A DNA stretch of 64,000 nt. It comes from Streptosporangium roseum DSM 43021. GTDB taxonomy: Bacteria; Actinomycetota; Actinomycetes; Streptosporangiales; Streptosporangiaceae. Where the stretch lies: the NCBI RefSeq assembly GCF_000024865.1, contig NC_013595.1, positions 2,666,001-2,730,000 on the forward strand, given 5' to 3'. Under the pieces are notes generated by a model. That model saw nothing but the letters and a program-made list of their open reading frames with translations, searched no databases and was not told where the DNA came from. Made by a program: the position numbers and the translations under genes. Of the stretch, positions 16,277-24,238 are shown piece after piece. How positions within the stretch are numbered: the first letter of the stretch is position 1; every line of letters begins with the position of its first letter.

Positions 16277-16360
16277 CTAACGGCGCAGCAGGCCGATGGC
16301 GAAGACGTAGATCAGGCCGATCGCGACGATGGCGACGGTCGTGACGAACATGACGCGCAT
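16277..16360 (-). CDS. 27-residue membrane peptide
   Basis: This short frame (M-R-V-M-F, then a hydrophobic helix of about 19 residues, then L-L-R-R) lies between two real genes. GGAGG is 6 bases before its ATG, 1 base separates that ATG from the lipoprotein stop, and 9 bases separate its TAG from the next start codon. It would be a single-span membrane peptide with positively charged ends, perhaps an assembly partner of the duplicated membrane protein. Conservation in relatives has not been checked. Confidence 0.6.
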   Translation of the reverse strand: MRVMFVTTVAIVAIGLIYVFAIGLLRR

Positions 16361-16361
16361 G

Positions 16362-16757
16362 TCAGGCCTCCACTTCGCATCTGTACGGCAGGTCGCCGCG
16401 TGACCGGCAGCCGGCGCCGCGCACCAGCCAGCCCTGCGGGAACCTGTGGAGGAAGACGGTGTCCCGCGTGAGCCGGACCTGGGCCTCGTCGCCCCAGACC
16501 TCGGCGTCGCGCACCTGGCCGCCGGGCAGGTCGAGGTCGAGGACGGTCTCGGCGCACGTCTGACCCCCCGTCCGCAGGCTCTCGGCCGCCTCCGGCGTCA
16601 GCAGCGAGCACGCCTGTCCGCCATGGCGGTCGTGCACCGCCGTGTAGAACCGCGTCACCGCCTGCTCGGCGGGCCCCCTGTCCGAGGACGCGCAACCGGT
16701 CAGTCCGATCGCCAGCGCTCCCAGAACCACCAGCACGGTCCGAGTCTTCATCGACAT
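16362..16757 (-). CDS. Small secreted lipoprotein
   Basis: The 131-residue protein has a lipoprotein signal (residues 1-21, lipobox L-T-G-C at about 19-22) and an NTF2-like/SnoaL-like mature part with A-V-T-R-F-Y-T-A-V near residue 35 and C-S-L-L-T-P-E-A near 50. Four further cysteines (about 50, 67, 117 and 127) could form two disulfides. It is first in the unit with the 27-residue peptide and the duplicated membrane protein, so all three products go to the membrane or surface. The function is not known. Confidence 0.75.
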   Translation of the reverse strand: MSMKTRTVLVVLGALAIGLTGCASSDRGPAEQAVTRFYTAVHDRHGGQACSLLTPEAAESLRTGGQTCAETVLDLDLPGGQVRDAEVWGDEAQVRLTRDTVFLHRFPQGWLVRGAGCRSRGDLPYRCEVEA

Positions 16758-16881
16758 CCTCTTCCCCCCCTCGCCACAGAATTCACCCGGCCGGGGGCAC
16801 GGTCGCCGGGGACGGGGTGGGAGGAGCCCCGCCGGCGGGCCGCCGGGCCGCGCCGGTGGGACAGCCGGCGGCTGAGGCGCC

Positions 16882-17841
16882 TCAGCCTCCGGCGCTCTGG
16901 GCGAGCACGCGATCCCAGTCGGACAGGAAACGCCCGAGGCCGTAGCGCGAGAGCGCGGCGGCGCGTGCGGCCTTCCCGGACTGCCGGGCCCGGGCCGGGT
17001 CGTCGACGAAGGTCCGCAGCGCGGCGGTGAGGGTGGCGAGGCGGGTCGAGATCACCCCCGCCTCCGGCGGCACCGCCTCGACGGCCTCGGTGGTGGCGAG
17101 CGCCACGACGGGCATGCCCAGCAGCATGGCCTCGATCAGGGAGGGCCCGAGCGAGGTCCACCGATAGGGGTGCAGGTAGACGCGCCGCCGGGCGAGCTCG
17201 GCGTGCATCGCCCGCTGGGGCAGGTCCTCGAAGGTCCCGAACGGGAAACGGAGCCGGTGCGGCAGGCCGGTGACCTTCATGCCGAAGACGTCGAGCGGGG
17301 CGGCGGAGCCGAACCTCGGCAGCAGGTCGGTTCCGGCGACCCGCTCGCGCCGGATCGGCTCGTCGACCACGACGCCGGCCCTGGGGAGCTCGCCCGTGTA
17401 GCGGTGGCCGGGGTCGACGACGCCGTGCTCGACCACCTGGGTGGGCGCCCTGCCGGAGTCCCAGAACAGGTCGTTGAAGTGGGTCACGTGGATCAGCGGG
17501 ATGTCGCCGCGTCCGGCCATCGGGTGCCGGGTACCGGGGGCGTTCCCGGCCGGGGCGTCGTGCTCGACGTAGACGGCGGGCACGTCCCGGCCGGGGTGGC
17601 GGCCCAGCCAGCGCCGGACGAGATCCAGCTCCTGGGGGCGCTGCAGGACGACCAGGTCGACGTCCTCGCCACGGAGCCGGTTCCACGGCACCTCGCGCAC
17701 GGTGGCGGGCCAGGAGTGGGTCCGGGCCCGGCCGCGTCCGTCGGGGCCCCGGCCGGGGACGAGGGGCACGAGGTAGTCGTGGGCGCCGTGGACGAACGCC
17801 GTCGTCCAGGCCCCGTGCACATGCCAGAGCAGGATTCTCAT
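16882..17841 (-). CDS. GT4-type glycosyltransferase
   Basis: This 319-residue GT-B fold protein has an N-terminal M-R-I-L-L-W-H-V-H-G start and the family-4 nucleotide-sugar block at about 228-255 (WTSLGPSLIEAMLLGMPVVA). Here the catalytic E-x7-E is reduced to S-L-I-E-A. It starts at an ATG overlapping (ATGA) the stop of a truncated HAD fragment, so it was second in an operon. The neighbouring GT9 genes and sugar epimerase point to assembly of a surface or secreted glycan, now partly eroded. Donor and acceptor are unknown. Confidence 0.8.
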   Translation of the reverse strand: MRILLWHVHGAWTTAFVHGAHDYLVPLVPGRGPDGRGRARTHSWPATVREVPWNRLRGEDVDLVVLQRPQELDLVRRWLGRHPGRDVPAVYVEHDAPAGNAPGTRHPMAGRGDIPLIHVTHFNDLFWDSGRAPTQVVEHGVVDPGHRYTGELPRAGVVVDEPIRRERVAGTDLLPRFGSAAPLDVFGMKVTGLPHRLRFPFGTFEDLPQRAMHAELARRRVYLHPYRWTSLGPSLIEAMLLGMPVVALATTEAVEAVPPEAGVISTRLATLTAALRTFVDDPARARQSGKAARAAALSRYGLGRFLSDWDRVLAQSAGG

Positions 17842-17996
17842 GAGCGGGCTCCCGGGGCGGGCTCCACCCGGCCGGGATCTGAGCGGGCTCCCGGGGCGGG
17901 CTCCACCCGGCCGGGATCGCGGTCGCGGGGGACGTTCACGATCGGCGTGCCGTCGCGGTCGAAAAGGACGGCGGCTGGATGTTCGCGGCTCGGCAC
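17838..17996 (-). pseudogene. Truncated HAD phosphatase (heptose-bisphosphate phosphatase-like) remnant
   Basis: The 52-codon frame begins at GTG 17996 with GGAG 6 bases before it and carries the HAD motif I, A-A-V-L-F-D-R-D-G-T, then I-V-N-V-P and D-P-G-R-V-E-P-A-P-G-A-R, as GmhB-like phosphatases do. It then repeats its last 13 codons and stops. Normal family length is about 170-190 residues, so motifs II-IV are gone. Its stop overlaps the GT4 start (ATGA), which keeps the original coupling. It cannot be an active phosphatase. Confidence 0.7.
17842..17919. repeat. 39-bp tandem duplication at the HAD remnant 3' end
   Basis: Two nearly identical 39-bp copies (17842-17880 and 17881-17919) differ at the last base. 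They encode the doubled D-P-G-R-V-E-P-A-P-G-A-R-S end of the HAD remnant. Confidence 0.9.
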
Positions 17997-18182
17997 GGGC
18001 GTCTCCGGGGTGTTTCTCGTCAACGGGCTGGGCGCTCGGCGGATGGGAGGGACAACCCCCGAAAAAACTACAGAGAGTGATATCTGACGATATGCAGGTC
18101 TCTTACCTGGACTTTTCCCCACGTCCTCGTTTGAGAACCGCTCCGTTCGGTAGTTAAGCAGTTACACACCGGAGGCGAATCC

Positions 18183-18356
18183 ATGAGGTTTCTCGGGATA
18201 AACGCGATCTTCCATGACCCGGCGGCGGCGCTCGTGGTCGATCGGGCAGGGCGGCGGCCGTGGCGACAGCGGCGTGGGCGGTCCGCACCGCCGAGCCCGC
18301 CTGGGCCCGCATCGCTCCGGTACCGCGTACGGCAGAGGAGATCGGGCGGATGGTGA
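18183..18356 (+). pseudogene. 5' remnant of a NodU/CmcH-type carbamoyltransferase gene
   Basis: GGAGG lies 7 bases before an ATG that opens with M-R-F-L-G-I-N-A-I-F-H-D-P-A-A-A-L-V-V-D. This is the highly characteristic N-terminus of O-carbamoyltransferases, which normally have about 550-600 residues. The match ends near 18242; the frame then runs through unrelated arginine-rich codons to a TGA at 18354. The rest of the gene has been lost, apparently by a deletion that joins it to the end of another gene in a different frame. Confidence 0.75.
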
Positions 18357-18427
18357 TCACGAGCGCGGTCGGTCCACCGGTGGCCTGTGCGCGGCGCCTC
18401 CGCGGCGAACCGCGGGTCCGGAGATGA
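18245..18427 (+). pseudogene. 3' remnant of an unidentified gene (possibly a glycosyltransferase)
   Basis: A frame with good codon bias but no start of its own runs from the carbamoyltransferase junction to a TGA at 18425-18427. It ends R-T-A-E-E-I-G-R-M-V-I-T-S-A and then L-R-G-E-P-R-V-R-R. The TGA overlaps the GT9 start as ATGA, the coupling expected of a genuine upstream operon gene. The sequence resembles basic C-terminal tails of family-2 glycosyltransferases, but I cannot identify it with confidence. Confidence 0.5.
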
Positions 18428-19620
18428 TCGGCACCGTCCTCGTCGCCCGGCCGGACAGCGCGGGCGGCGTCCTGCTGGCCGGGCCCGCCGTCCGCGCGGT
18501 CGCCGCGGGAGCCAGGGAGGTCGTGCTGCTGGCCGGGCCGCACGGCCGGGCGGCCGCCGAGCTGCTGCCCGGCGTGTCCAGGGTGGTGGAGTGGCGGACG
18601 CCGTGGATCGACCCCAACCCGCCGCCCATGACCGGCCCGCACGCCCTGCGGCTGCTGCGGACCGTTCAGGAGGTGGCGCCCGAACTGGCGCTGATCCTCA
18701 CCTCCTTCCACCAGTCGCCGCTGCCGCTGGCCCTGCTGCTGAGACTGGCAGGGACGCCGAAGACCGCCGCCATCTGCGCCGACTACCCCGGCTCGCTGCT
18801 CGACGTGTGCCACGTCGTCGACGAGGAGCCGGACGTGCCGGAGGCCGAGCGCATGCTCGGGCTGGCCAGGGCCGCGGGGTTCGAGCTGCCGCCCGGCGAC
18901 GCGGGAGCGCTCGCCGTACGGCGCCCGCTGCCCGAGGTCGGGCACCTGACAGGGCCGCCCGGCTACGTGGTCGTGCACCCCGGGGTCTCCGCCCCGGTCA
19001 GGGCGTGGCCCGCGGAGAGCTGGACGAGGGCGGTCCACGACCTCGTCCGCGCGGGCTGGCGGGTCGTGGTGACCGGCGGTCCGGGCGAGCGCGCGCTCAC
19101 CGCACGGGTGGCCGGCGCGCGACGGTCCGGCCTCTCCGGCCGGCCCGCCGTACCGGACGGGTGGGCGGGCAGGGCGCCCGTCCTGGGCCCCGCGCAGGAG
19201 ACGCGCCTCCCGCACGGGGCCGTCCAGGAGGCGTGCTCCGCGCCGGGGCCGGGGCCGGAGACGGGAGACGGGCCCGCCTGGGAATCCGTCACGGACCTGG
19301 GCGGGAGGACGACTTTCGCCGAACTGGCGGCGGTGCTCGCCGGGGCGAGCGTGGTGGTCGCGGCCAACACCGGTCCCGCCCATCTCGCGGCGGCGGTCGG
19401 CACACCTGTGGTCAGCCTCTTCGCCCCCGTGGTCCCGGCCGCCCGCTGGGCGCCGTACGGCGTGCCGAGCGTGGTGCTGGGCGACCAGAACGCCGCCTGC
19501 CGGGGCAGCCGGGCCAGGTTGTGCCCGATCGCCGGCCATCCCTGCCTGTCGTCCGTGCCGAGCGCCGACGTCGTCGAGGCCGTCAACCGCCTGGCGTTCG
19601 CGAAGGAGGCCGTCCCTTGA
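18424..19620 (+). CDS. GT9-family (heptosyltransferase-like) glycosyltransferase 1
   Basis: This 398-residue GT-B protein has an N-terminal Rossmann start (M-I-G-T-V-L-V-A-R-P-D-S-A-G-G-V-L-L), a central V-V-H-P-G-V-S-A-P-V-R-A-W-P block where GT9 enzymes bind the donor, and the C-terminal signature A-N-T-G-P-A-H-L-A-A-A-V-G-T-P. An extra G/P-rich stretch of about 60 residues (about 233-295) lies between the two donor-site segments. The ATG at 18424 overlaps the TGA of the preceding remnant. Family members transfer heptose or other sugars from nucleotide donors. Here it belongs to a decayed glycan cluster. Confidence 0.82.
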   Translation: MIGTVLVARPDSAGGVLLAGPAVRAVAAGAREVVLLAGPHGRAAAELLPGVSRVVEWRTPWIDPNPPPMTGPHALRLLRTVQEVAPELALILTSFHQSPLPLALLLRLAGTPKTAAICADYPGSLLDVCHVVDEEPDVPEAERMLGLARAAGFELPPGDAGALAVRRPLPEVGHLTGPPGYVVVHPGVSAPVRAWPAESWTRAVHDLVRAGWRVVVTGGPGERALTARVAGARRSGLSGRPAVPDGWAGRAPVLGPAQETRLPHGAVQEACSAPGPGPETGDGPAWESVTDLGGRTTFAELAAVLAGASVVVAANTGPAHLAAAVGTPVVSLFAPVVPAARWAPYGVPSVVLGDQNAACRGSRARLCPIAGHPCLSSVPSADVVEAVNRLAFAKEAVP

Positions 19621-19817
19621 GGATCGCCCTGATACCGGAGCACACGAGTCCCCTCGCGGCGGCCGACGGCGTCGACGCGGACGGCCGGTCGCCGGCCGCC
19701 GACGTCAACCCGCCCGAGGACGTGGCCGCGACCGTCGTGCCCGCCCCCGGCCGGCCGGTGGGCTGTGAGCACAGGGAGATGGTCGCCTGCCCTGCCACGG
19801 AGACGTCATGGCCGTGA
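19617..19817 (+). pseudogene. 5' remnant of a GT4-type glycosyltransferase gene
   Basis: The frame is coupled to the GT9 gene by TTGA overlap. Its 66 codons begin M-R-I-A-L-I-P-E-H-T-S-P-L-A and continue G-V-D-A-D-G-R. This is close to the usual GT4 start in actinobacterial sugar clusters (M-R-I-A-L-I-S-E-H-A-S-P-L with G-G-V-D-A-G-G-Q). After about residue 28 the similarity stops, and the frame ends at 19817. Intact enzymes have about 380-450 residues, so this is non-functional as a transferase. Confidence 0.6.
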
Positions 19818-19833
19818 CGAGCCGGAACCCGGC

Positions 19834-21108
19834 GTGACCGCCGGCGGGCGGACGGCGGCCGGGGGGCCGCCGGTCATGGTGGTGCTGCGCGGGCTCGGCC
19901 TCGGTGACCTGCTCACCGCGGTCCCGGCGCTGCGGGCGCTGCGCCGCGCCCATCCCGGCCACCGGATCGTGCTGGCCGCGCCGGCCTCGCTGGCGGCCCT
20001 GGTGCCGCTGATCGGCGCGGTGGACGAGCTGCTCGACGTGTCGGGGCCGGGACCGGTCCCGCTCGGCGCGGCCCCCGACCTCGCGGTCAACCTGCACGGC
20101 AGGGGGCCGCAGAGCCTCGCCGCGCTGCGCCGTACCGGCCCGGGACGGCTGATCACCCATGCTCATCCCGACTTCCCGGAGGTGCGGGGGCCGTCCTGGC
20201 GGGGGGACGCGCACGAGGTCCGGCGCTGGTGCGACCTGCTCGGCTGGTACGGCATCGCGGCCGATCCGGGTGATCTTGAGCTGGAGGTCCCCCCGGGATG
20301 GGTGACGCCGCTCGTCGCCCGCTCGTGGGCGACCGGCCCGGCGCCGGAGCCCGCCTCCTCATGGGAGCCCGCGCCGGTTGCCGTCGACTCCGGGGCGGCC
20401 GGCTCGGAACCGGGGTCCGTCTCCTCGCGGGAGCCTGAGCCGGTTGCCGTCGACTCCGGGGCGCCCGGTCCGGGGCCGGAGGTCTCCCCGTCCGGGTGGC
20501 CCGTGCCGGCCACGGGTCCGGCGCCGTGTGGTTCCCCGTCCGAGATGTCCGTTCCGGTCGAGGGCCGGGCCCCGGCCGGTCGCGGGGCGGCCCGCCGGGG
20601 GCCGAGGGTTCCCCGGTCCGGGCGGCCCGCGTCGGTCATCCTCCATCCGGGTGCCGCCGCCCCGGCCAGGCGCTGGCCGCCGGAGCGGTTCGCGCTGGTG
20701 GCCGTCGCGCTGCGGCAGGCCGGTCATGAGGTGGTGATCACGGGGAACGCCGGGGAGCGGGCGCTCGCCGAGCAGGTGGCCTCCCTCGCCTGCCTGCCGG
20801 AGGCGTGCGTGCTCGCCGGGCGCACCGGCCTGCGCGACCTGGTCGCCCTGGTGGCCCGGGCCCGGCTGGTCGTCTGCGGCGACACCGGCGTGGCCCATCT
20901 CGCGAGCGCGCTCGCCACCCCCTCGGTGGTGCTGTTCGGGCCGGTCTCGCCCGCTCTGTGGGGACCGCCCCACGGACCGCACGTGGCCCTGTGGGCGGGG
21001 CGCTCCGGCGACCCCCACGGGGACCTGCCCGATGAGGGGCTGCTGGAGATCGGCGTCCTGGAGGTCCTCGACGCCGCCGTCAATCTGCTGGAGGTAGGCG
21101 TCCGATGA
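19834..21108 (+). CDS. GT9-family (heptosyltransferase-like) glycosyltransferase 2
   Basis: This protein of about 424 residues has the GT9 N-domain (VVLRGLGLGDLLTAVPALRAL, with the G-L-G-D-L-L donor loop) and C-domain (LHPGAAAPARRWPPERFA; GDTGVAHLASALATPSVVLFGP). About 100 residues of P/S/E-rich sequence (about 168-268), including a 22-residue unit repeated twice, are inserted between the domains. The start is uncertain: GTG at 19834 or ATG at 19876, neither with a clear ribosome site. Its TGA overlaps the epimerase ATG. It probably adds a second sugar in the same glycan as the first GT9. Confidence 0.8.
   Translation: MTAGGRTAAGGPPVMVVLRGLGLGDLLTAVPALRALRRAHPGHRIVLAAPASLAALVPLIGAVDELLDVSGPGPVPLGAAPDLAVNLHGRGPQSLAALRRTGPGRLITHAHPDFPEVRGPSWRGDAHEVRRWCDLLGWYGIAADPGDLELEVPPGWVTPLVARSWATGPAPEPASSWEPAPVAVDSGAAGSEPGSVSSREPEPVAVDSGAPGPGPEVSPSGWPVPATGPAPCGSPSEMSVPVEGRAPAGRGAARRGPRVPRSGRPASVILHPGAAAPARRWPPERFALVAVALRQAGHEVVITGNAGERALAEQVASLACLPEACVLAGRTGLRDLVALVARARLVVCGDTGVAHLASALATPSVVLFGPVSPALWGPPHGPHVALWAGRSGDPHGDLPDEGLLEIGVLEVLDAAVNLLEVGVR
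20344..20475. repeat. 66-bp tandem repeat in the second GT9 gene
   Basis: Two imperfect 66-bp copies share an identical 22-base core beginning at 20374 and 20440. They encode E-P-V-A-V-D-S-G-A type linker residues between the two Rossmann domains. Confidence 0.85.
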
Positions 21109-22076
21109 GCACGCGACGGGTGGTGGTGACCGGCGGAGCCGGCTTCCTGGGGTCGTACCTGTGTGAACGCCTCCTCGCCGAGGGAGCGGGGGTGGTCTGC
21201 ATGGACAACTTCCTGACCGGTTCCCCCCGCAACGTCGAGCATCTGATCGGCCGGGCCGCGTTCCGGCTGGTCGAGTGCGACCTCACCGGCTTCGTCCACG
21301 TGCCCGGTGACGTGGACCTGGTGCTCCACTTCGCCTCGGCGGCCTCGCCCACCGACTACCTGCGCCATCCGATAGAGACGCTCAAGGTGGGCAGCCTCGG
21401 CACGCTGCACGCGCTCGGGCTCGCCAGGGAGAAGGACGCCCGGTTCGTCCTGGCCTCCACCAGTGAGGTGTACGGCGACCCGCTGGAGCACCCGCAGCGG
21501 GAGAGCTACCGGGGCAACGTCAACCCGGTGGGACCGCGGAGCGTGTACGACGAGGCCAAGCGTTTCGCCGAGTCGCTGACCACGGCCTACCGCAACTCCC
21601 ACCGGGCCGACACCGCGATCGTGCGGATCTTCAACACCTACGGGCCGAGGATGCGGCCCCACGACGGCCGGGCCATCCCTACCTTCATCCGTCAGGCCCT
21701 GTACGGCGAGCCGATCACCGTGACCGGTGACGGCGGGCAGACCCGCTCCATCTGCTACGTGGACGACACGATCGAGGGGATCTTTGCCCTGGCCGACAGC
21801 GGGTTCGAGGGACCGGTCAACATCGGCAACCCGGCGGAGCTGACCATGCTCGCCCTCGCGGAGACGATCCGCGAGCTGACCGGCTCGGACTCGCCGATCC
21901 ACTTCATCGACCGTCCCGCCGAGGACCCGGAGATCCGCTGCCCCGACACCTCGCTGGCCGCCTCCCGCCTGGGGTGGACGCCGAAGGTGGACATCGTCGA
22001 CGGGCTGAGCCGTACCATCTCCTGGTTCGCCGCAGAGCTCCAGGGCCACCGTGAAAGTGCCGAATCGAGCAGGTGA
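21105..22076 (+). CDS. NAD-dependent sugar epimerase/dehydratase (UDP-glucuronate decarboxylase-like)
   Basis: This 323-residue extended SDR protein has the NAD motif TGGAGFLGSYLCERL (about 8-22), the catalytic Ser/Thr region ASTSEVYGDP (about 118-127), and Y-x3-K in Y-D-E-A-K (about 148-152). The R-I-F-N-T-Y-G-P-R-M-R-P block (about 177-188) is typical of UXS/UDP-glucuronate decarboxylases. It makes a nucleotide sugar for the neighbouring transferases. ATGA overlap with the GT9 stop shows it is last in that operon. Confidence 0.85.
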   Translation: MSTRRVVVTGGAGFLGSYLCERLLAEGAGVVCMDNFLTGSPRNVEHLIGRAAFRLVECDLTGFVHVPGDVDLVLHFASAASPTDYLRHPIETLKVGSLGTLHALGLAREKDARFVLASTSEVYGDPLEHPQRESYRGNVNPVGPRSVYDEAKRFAESLTTAYRNSHRADTAIVRIFNTYGPRMRPHDGRAIPTFIRQALYGEPITVTGDGGQTRSICYVDDTIEGIFALADSGFEGPVNIGNPAELTMLALAETIRELTGSDSPIHFIDRPAEDPEIRCPDTSLAASRLGWTPKVDIVDGLSRTISWFAAELQGHRESAESSR

Positions 22077-22299
22077 ACCGGGGTCCGGAGCCTCTCCGAT
22101 CCGCCGCACCGAGATCCCGTGAACGCCGGTTCCGTGGTGCCGGCTGCGGTACGAGGGCCGGAAGCGACGCCGTGGCGCGTTTCCCGAAGCGGACGGCGCC
22201 GGGATTCCTCCGGTTGGTAAATCGAGCCGCGAAGGCGGAACAATCGGCTCCGACGTCCCGGCAGACCGGGATGTCCGGACGGACCGATGAGGAGAGAAC
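22077..22299. other. Gap after the glycan operon
   Basis: There is no supported gene, hairpin of note or repeat in these 223 bases. The next recognisable signal is the GAGGAGAG ribosome site at 22289-22296. Confidence 0.5.
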
Positions 22300-22455
22300 G
22301 TGCCGGCCACATGCCCCCGGCCACCGCGCGCCGACGCGCGACACGACCGCGACCGGCTGCCCGACGGCCTGCGCCACCGCGCCCCCGCCACGCCGGAGGC
22401 GCCGGCCGCGCGGGCGCGCGACGCCTTCCCCGCGAGCCGCGAAGGCGACCGGTGA
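22300..22455 (+). CDS. Possible 51-residue protein, or a gene remnant, coupled to the P1 peptidase
   Basis: GTG at 22300 follows GAGGAGAG by 3 bases, and the frame stops at a TGA that overlaps the P1 peptidase GTG (GTGA). The translation is rich in A, R, P and D (MPATCPRPPRADARH and so on), with no recognisable domain. Good signals at both ends but a featureless middle could mean a leader-type coding sequence or the two ends of a deleted gene. It may also be chance. Confidence 0.3.
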   Translation: MPATCPRPPRADARHDRDRLPDGLRHRAPATPEAPAARARDAFPASREGDR

Positions 22456-23498
22456 GCCTGACGGTGCACGGTCACAGGGCGCGTGACCTGGGAATCGTGA
22501 TCGGCGAGCACGCGCCGGGCGAGCACAACGCCATCACCGACGTGCCCGGCGTACGTGTCGGGCACTGCACCGTCCTGCGGGAGCCCGCCATCCGCACCGG
22601 CGTGACCGCGATCGTCCCCGACGGCGTCGGCCCGCACGCGCCGTTGCCGGCGGGCATGTTCGTCGGCAACGGGCACGGCAAGCTGGTCGGCGCCACCCAG
22701 CTGGCCGAGCTCGGGCTGATCGAGGCGCCCGTCGTGCTCACCGCGACGTTGTCGGCGTTCCGGGCGGCCGACGCGGTGGTGAGCTGGATGCTGGCGCGGC
22801 CGGACTGCGCGGACGTGCGGACCTTCAACCCGGTCGTGGGGGAGTGCAACGACGGCTACCTGTCGGACATCCGTGCCCGTCCGCTCGGTGAGGCGGAGGT
22901 GCTGGCGGCCATCGACGGCGCGGCGCCGGGGCCGGTGACGGAGGGATGCGTCGGAGCGGGAACCGGCACCGGCGCCCTGGGGTTCAAGGCGGGCGTCGGC
23001 ACGGCCTCCCGGGTGCTCGGCCTGGCGGACGGGCCGTTCACCCTCGGCGCGCTGGTGCAGGCGAACTTCGGCGGCACGCTGCGCGTCCTCGGCTCCACGG
23101 TCACACCGGCCTCCCTGGGGCTGGCCGAGCCCCCCACCCCGGACGTGGGATCGTGCATGGTCGTCGTCGCGACCGACGCGCCCCTCGACGCCCGCCAGCT
23201 CACCCGCCTGGCACGGCGCGCGGTGTTCGCGCTGGGACGGGTCGGCGCCTCCTACAGCCACGGCAGCGGGGACTACGGCATCGCCTTCTCGGTCCGGACG
23301 GACGGCGCGCCGCCCCCGGACGCGACGTTGAGCCCGCTGTTCGAGGCGGCGCTCGACGCCGTCGAGGAGGCCGTCCTGAACTCGCTGTTCACCGCGACGA
23401 CCACGACGGGCGTGGACGGGCGCACCCTGCACGCGATACCGCTTCCCCGGCTCATGAAACTCCTGCGCCGGAGCGGGTCTCCTCTTCCGGGAGACTGA
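22452..23498 (+). CDS. P1 (DmpA-type) aminopeptidase
   Basis: This 348-residue N-terminal-nucleophile hydrolase of the DmpA/P1 family autocleaves before the catalytic serine. The cleavage site G233-S234 is recognisable in DVGSCMVVVATDAPL. Other family blocks are NAITDVPGVRVGHCT near 26-40 and V-G-A-G-T-G near 167. The GTG at 22452 gives the usual start (SLTVHGHRARDLG); the longer frame upstream is arginine-rich and unsupported. Members release N-terminal D- or L-residues or beta-peptides. No neighbour suggests the substrate. Confidence 0.85.
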   Translation: MSLTVHGHRARDLGIVIGEHAPGEHNAITDVPGVRVGHCTVLREPAIRTGVTAIVPDGVGPHAPLPAGMFVGNGHGKLVGATQLAELGLIEAPVVLTATLSAFRAADAVVSWMLARPDCADVRTFNPVVGECNDGYLSDIRARPLGEAEVLAAIDGAAPGPVTEGCVGAGTGTGALGFKAGVGTASRVLGLADGPFTLGALVQANFGGTLRVLGSTVTPASLGLAEPPTPDVGSCMVVVATDAPLDARQLTRLARRAVFALGRVGASYSHGSGDYGIAFSVRTDGAPPPDATLSPLFEAALDAVEEAVLNSLFTATTTTGVDGRTLHAIPLPRLMKLLRRSGSPLPGD

Positions 23499-23589
23499 GG
23501 GCCGTGCCCTCCGGGGCCGGACGCCCCTCCGGCGGACGCCGTCCCGCCCGGACGCCGTCCCGCCCGGAGGCCGGGGCATCCGGCCTCCC

Positions 23590-23633
23590 GGTGACGAGGC
23601 CGCTCTAGGCCGGTGGCGAGGCCGCTCTAGGCG
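23590..23633. repeat. 22-bp tandem duplication spanning a stop codon
   Basis: Copies at 23590-23611 and 23612-23633 share GAGGCCGCTCTAGGC. The second contains the TAG stop of the minus-strand DinB gene (23627-23629); the first repeats it downstream. Confidence 0.85.
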
Positions 23634-24208
23634 GGGGAGCGGCCGAGCATGGCGAGGATCCGGCTGAAGCGGTCCGCGTCCTCGGGGATGACCAGGCTGG
23701 GCTGGAACGCGGCGCCGGGCACGCGGCGTCGCCCGTCGTCCGGGACGGCCCGGGCGATCGGCCAGGCGGCCTCCACCAGCTCCGGCTCCGCCGTGAACTC
23801 GACGCCGAGCGACTGGGCGACGTCCCAGCCGTGCACCAGGTAGTCGATGAAGTGAAAGCCGATGGCCTGCGCCGCGGGGAACGTCAGGTCCCTGCCGAAC
23901 TCGGGCAGCGCGAACTCGCGATCCAGCACGCCGTCCTGCGCGAACGCCGTCATCACGCGTTCGGCGGCTCCGGCGTAGGCCGAGAAGGCGTCGTCGCCCG
24001 GCGGCTCCACCCGCCACACCGCCAGATCGGCTCCGGCTCCCTCCGCCGCGGCGGCGAAACCGTGGTGCTGGGCGGTCATGTGGGCGAGCAGGTCGGCCAG
24101 CGTCCAGCCGGCGCACGGCGTGGGCCGGCCGAGGTCCTCGGCCGCCGCCTTGGCGACCAGGTCCACGCTCGCGCGCACCGCACGCCTGTCCAGTTCCCGA
24201 ATGTCCAT
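23627..24208 (-). CDS. TIGR03086-family DinB-like metal-binding protein
   Basis: The 193-residue protein opens M-D-I-R-E-L-D-R-R-A. It has the P-T-P-C-A-G-W-T-L-A-D-L-L-A-H-M motif (about 30-45) and a second histidine pair in HFIDYLVHGWDVAQSLG (about 118-134), giving three His ligands for a divalent metal. The family is close to mycothiol-dependent isomerases. GAGAGG lies 6 bases before the ATG. It is divergent from a MarR regulator across 79 bp containing repeated ATATCATCT elements, so it is probably the regulator's target. Confidence 0.85.
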   Translation of the reverse strand: MDIRELDRRAVRASVDLVAKAAAEDLGRPTPCAGWTLADLLAHMTAQHHGFAAAAEGAGADLAVWRVEPPGDDAFSAYAGAAERVMTAFAQDGVLDREFALPEFGRDLTFPAAQAIGFHFIDYLVHGWDVAQSLGVEFTAEPELVEAAWPIARAVPDDGRRRVPGAAFQPSLVIPEDADRFSRILAMLGRSPA

Positions 24209-24238
24209 GAACGACCTCTCGAATTGATAAGCTCGCGC

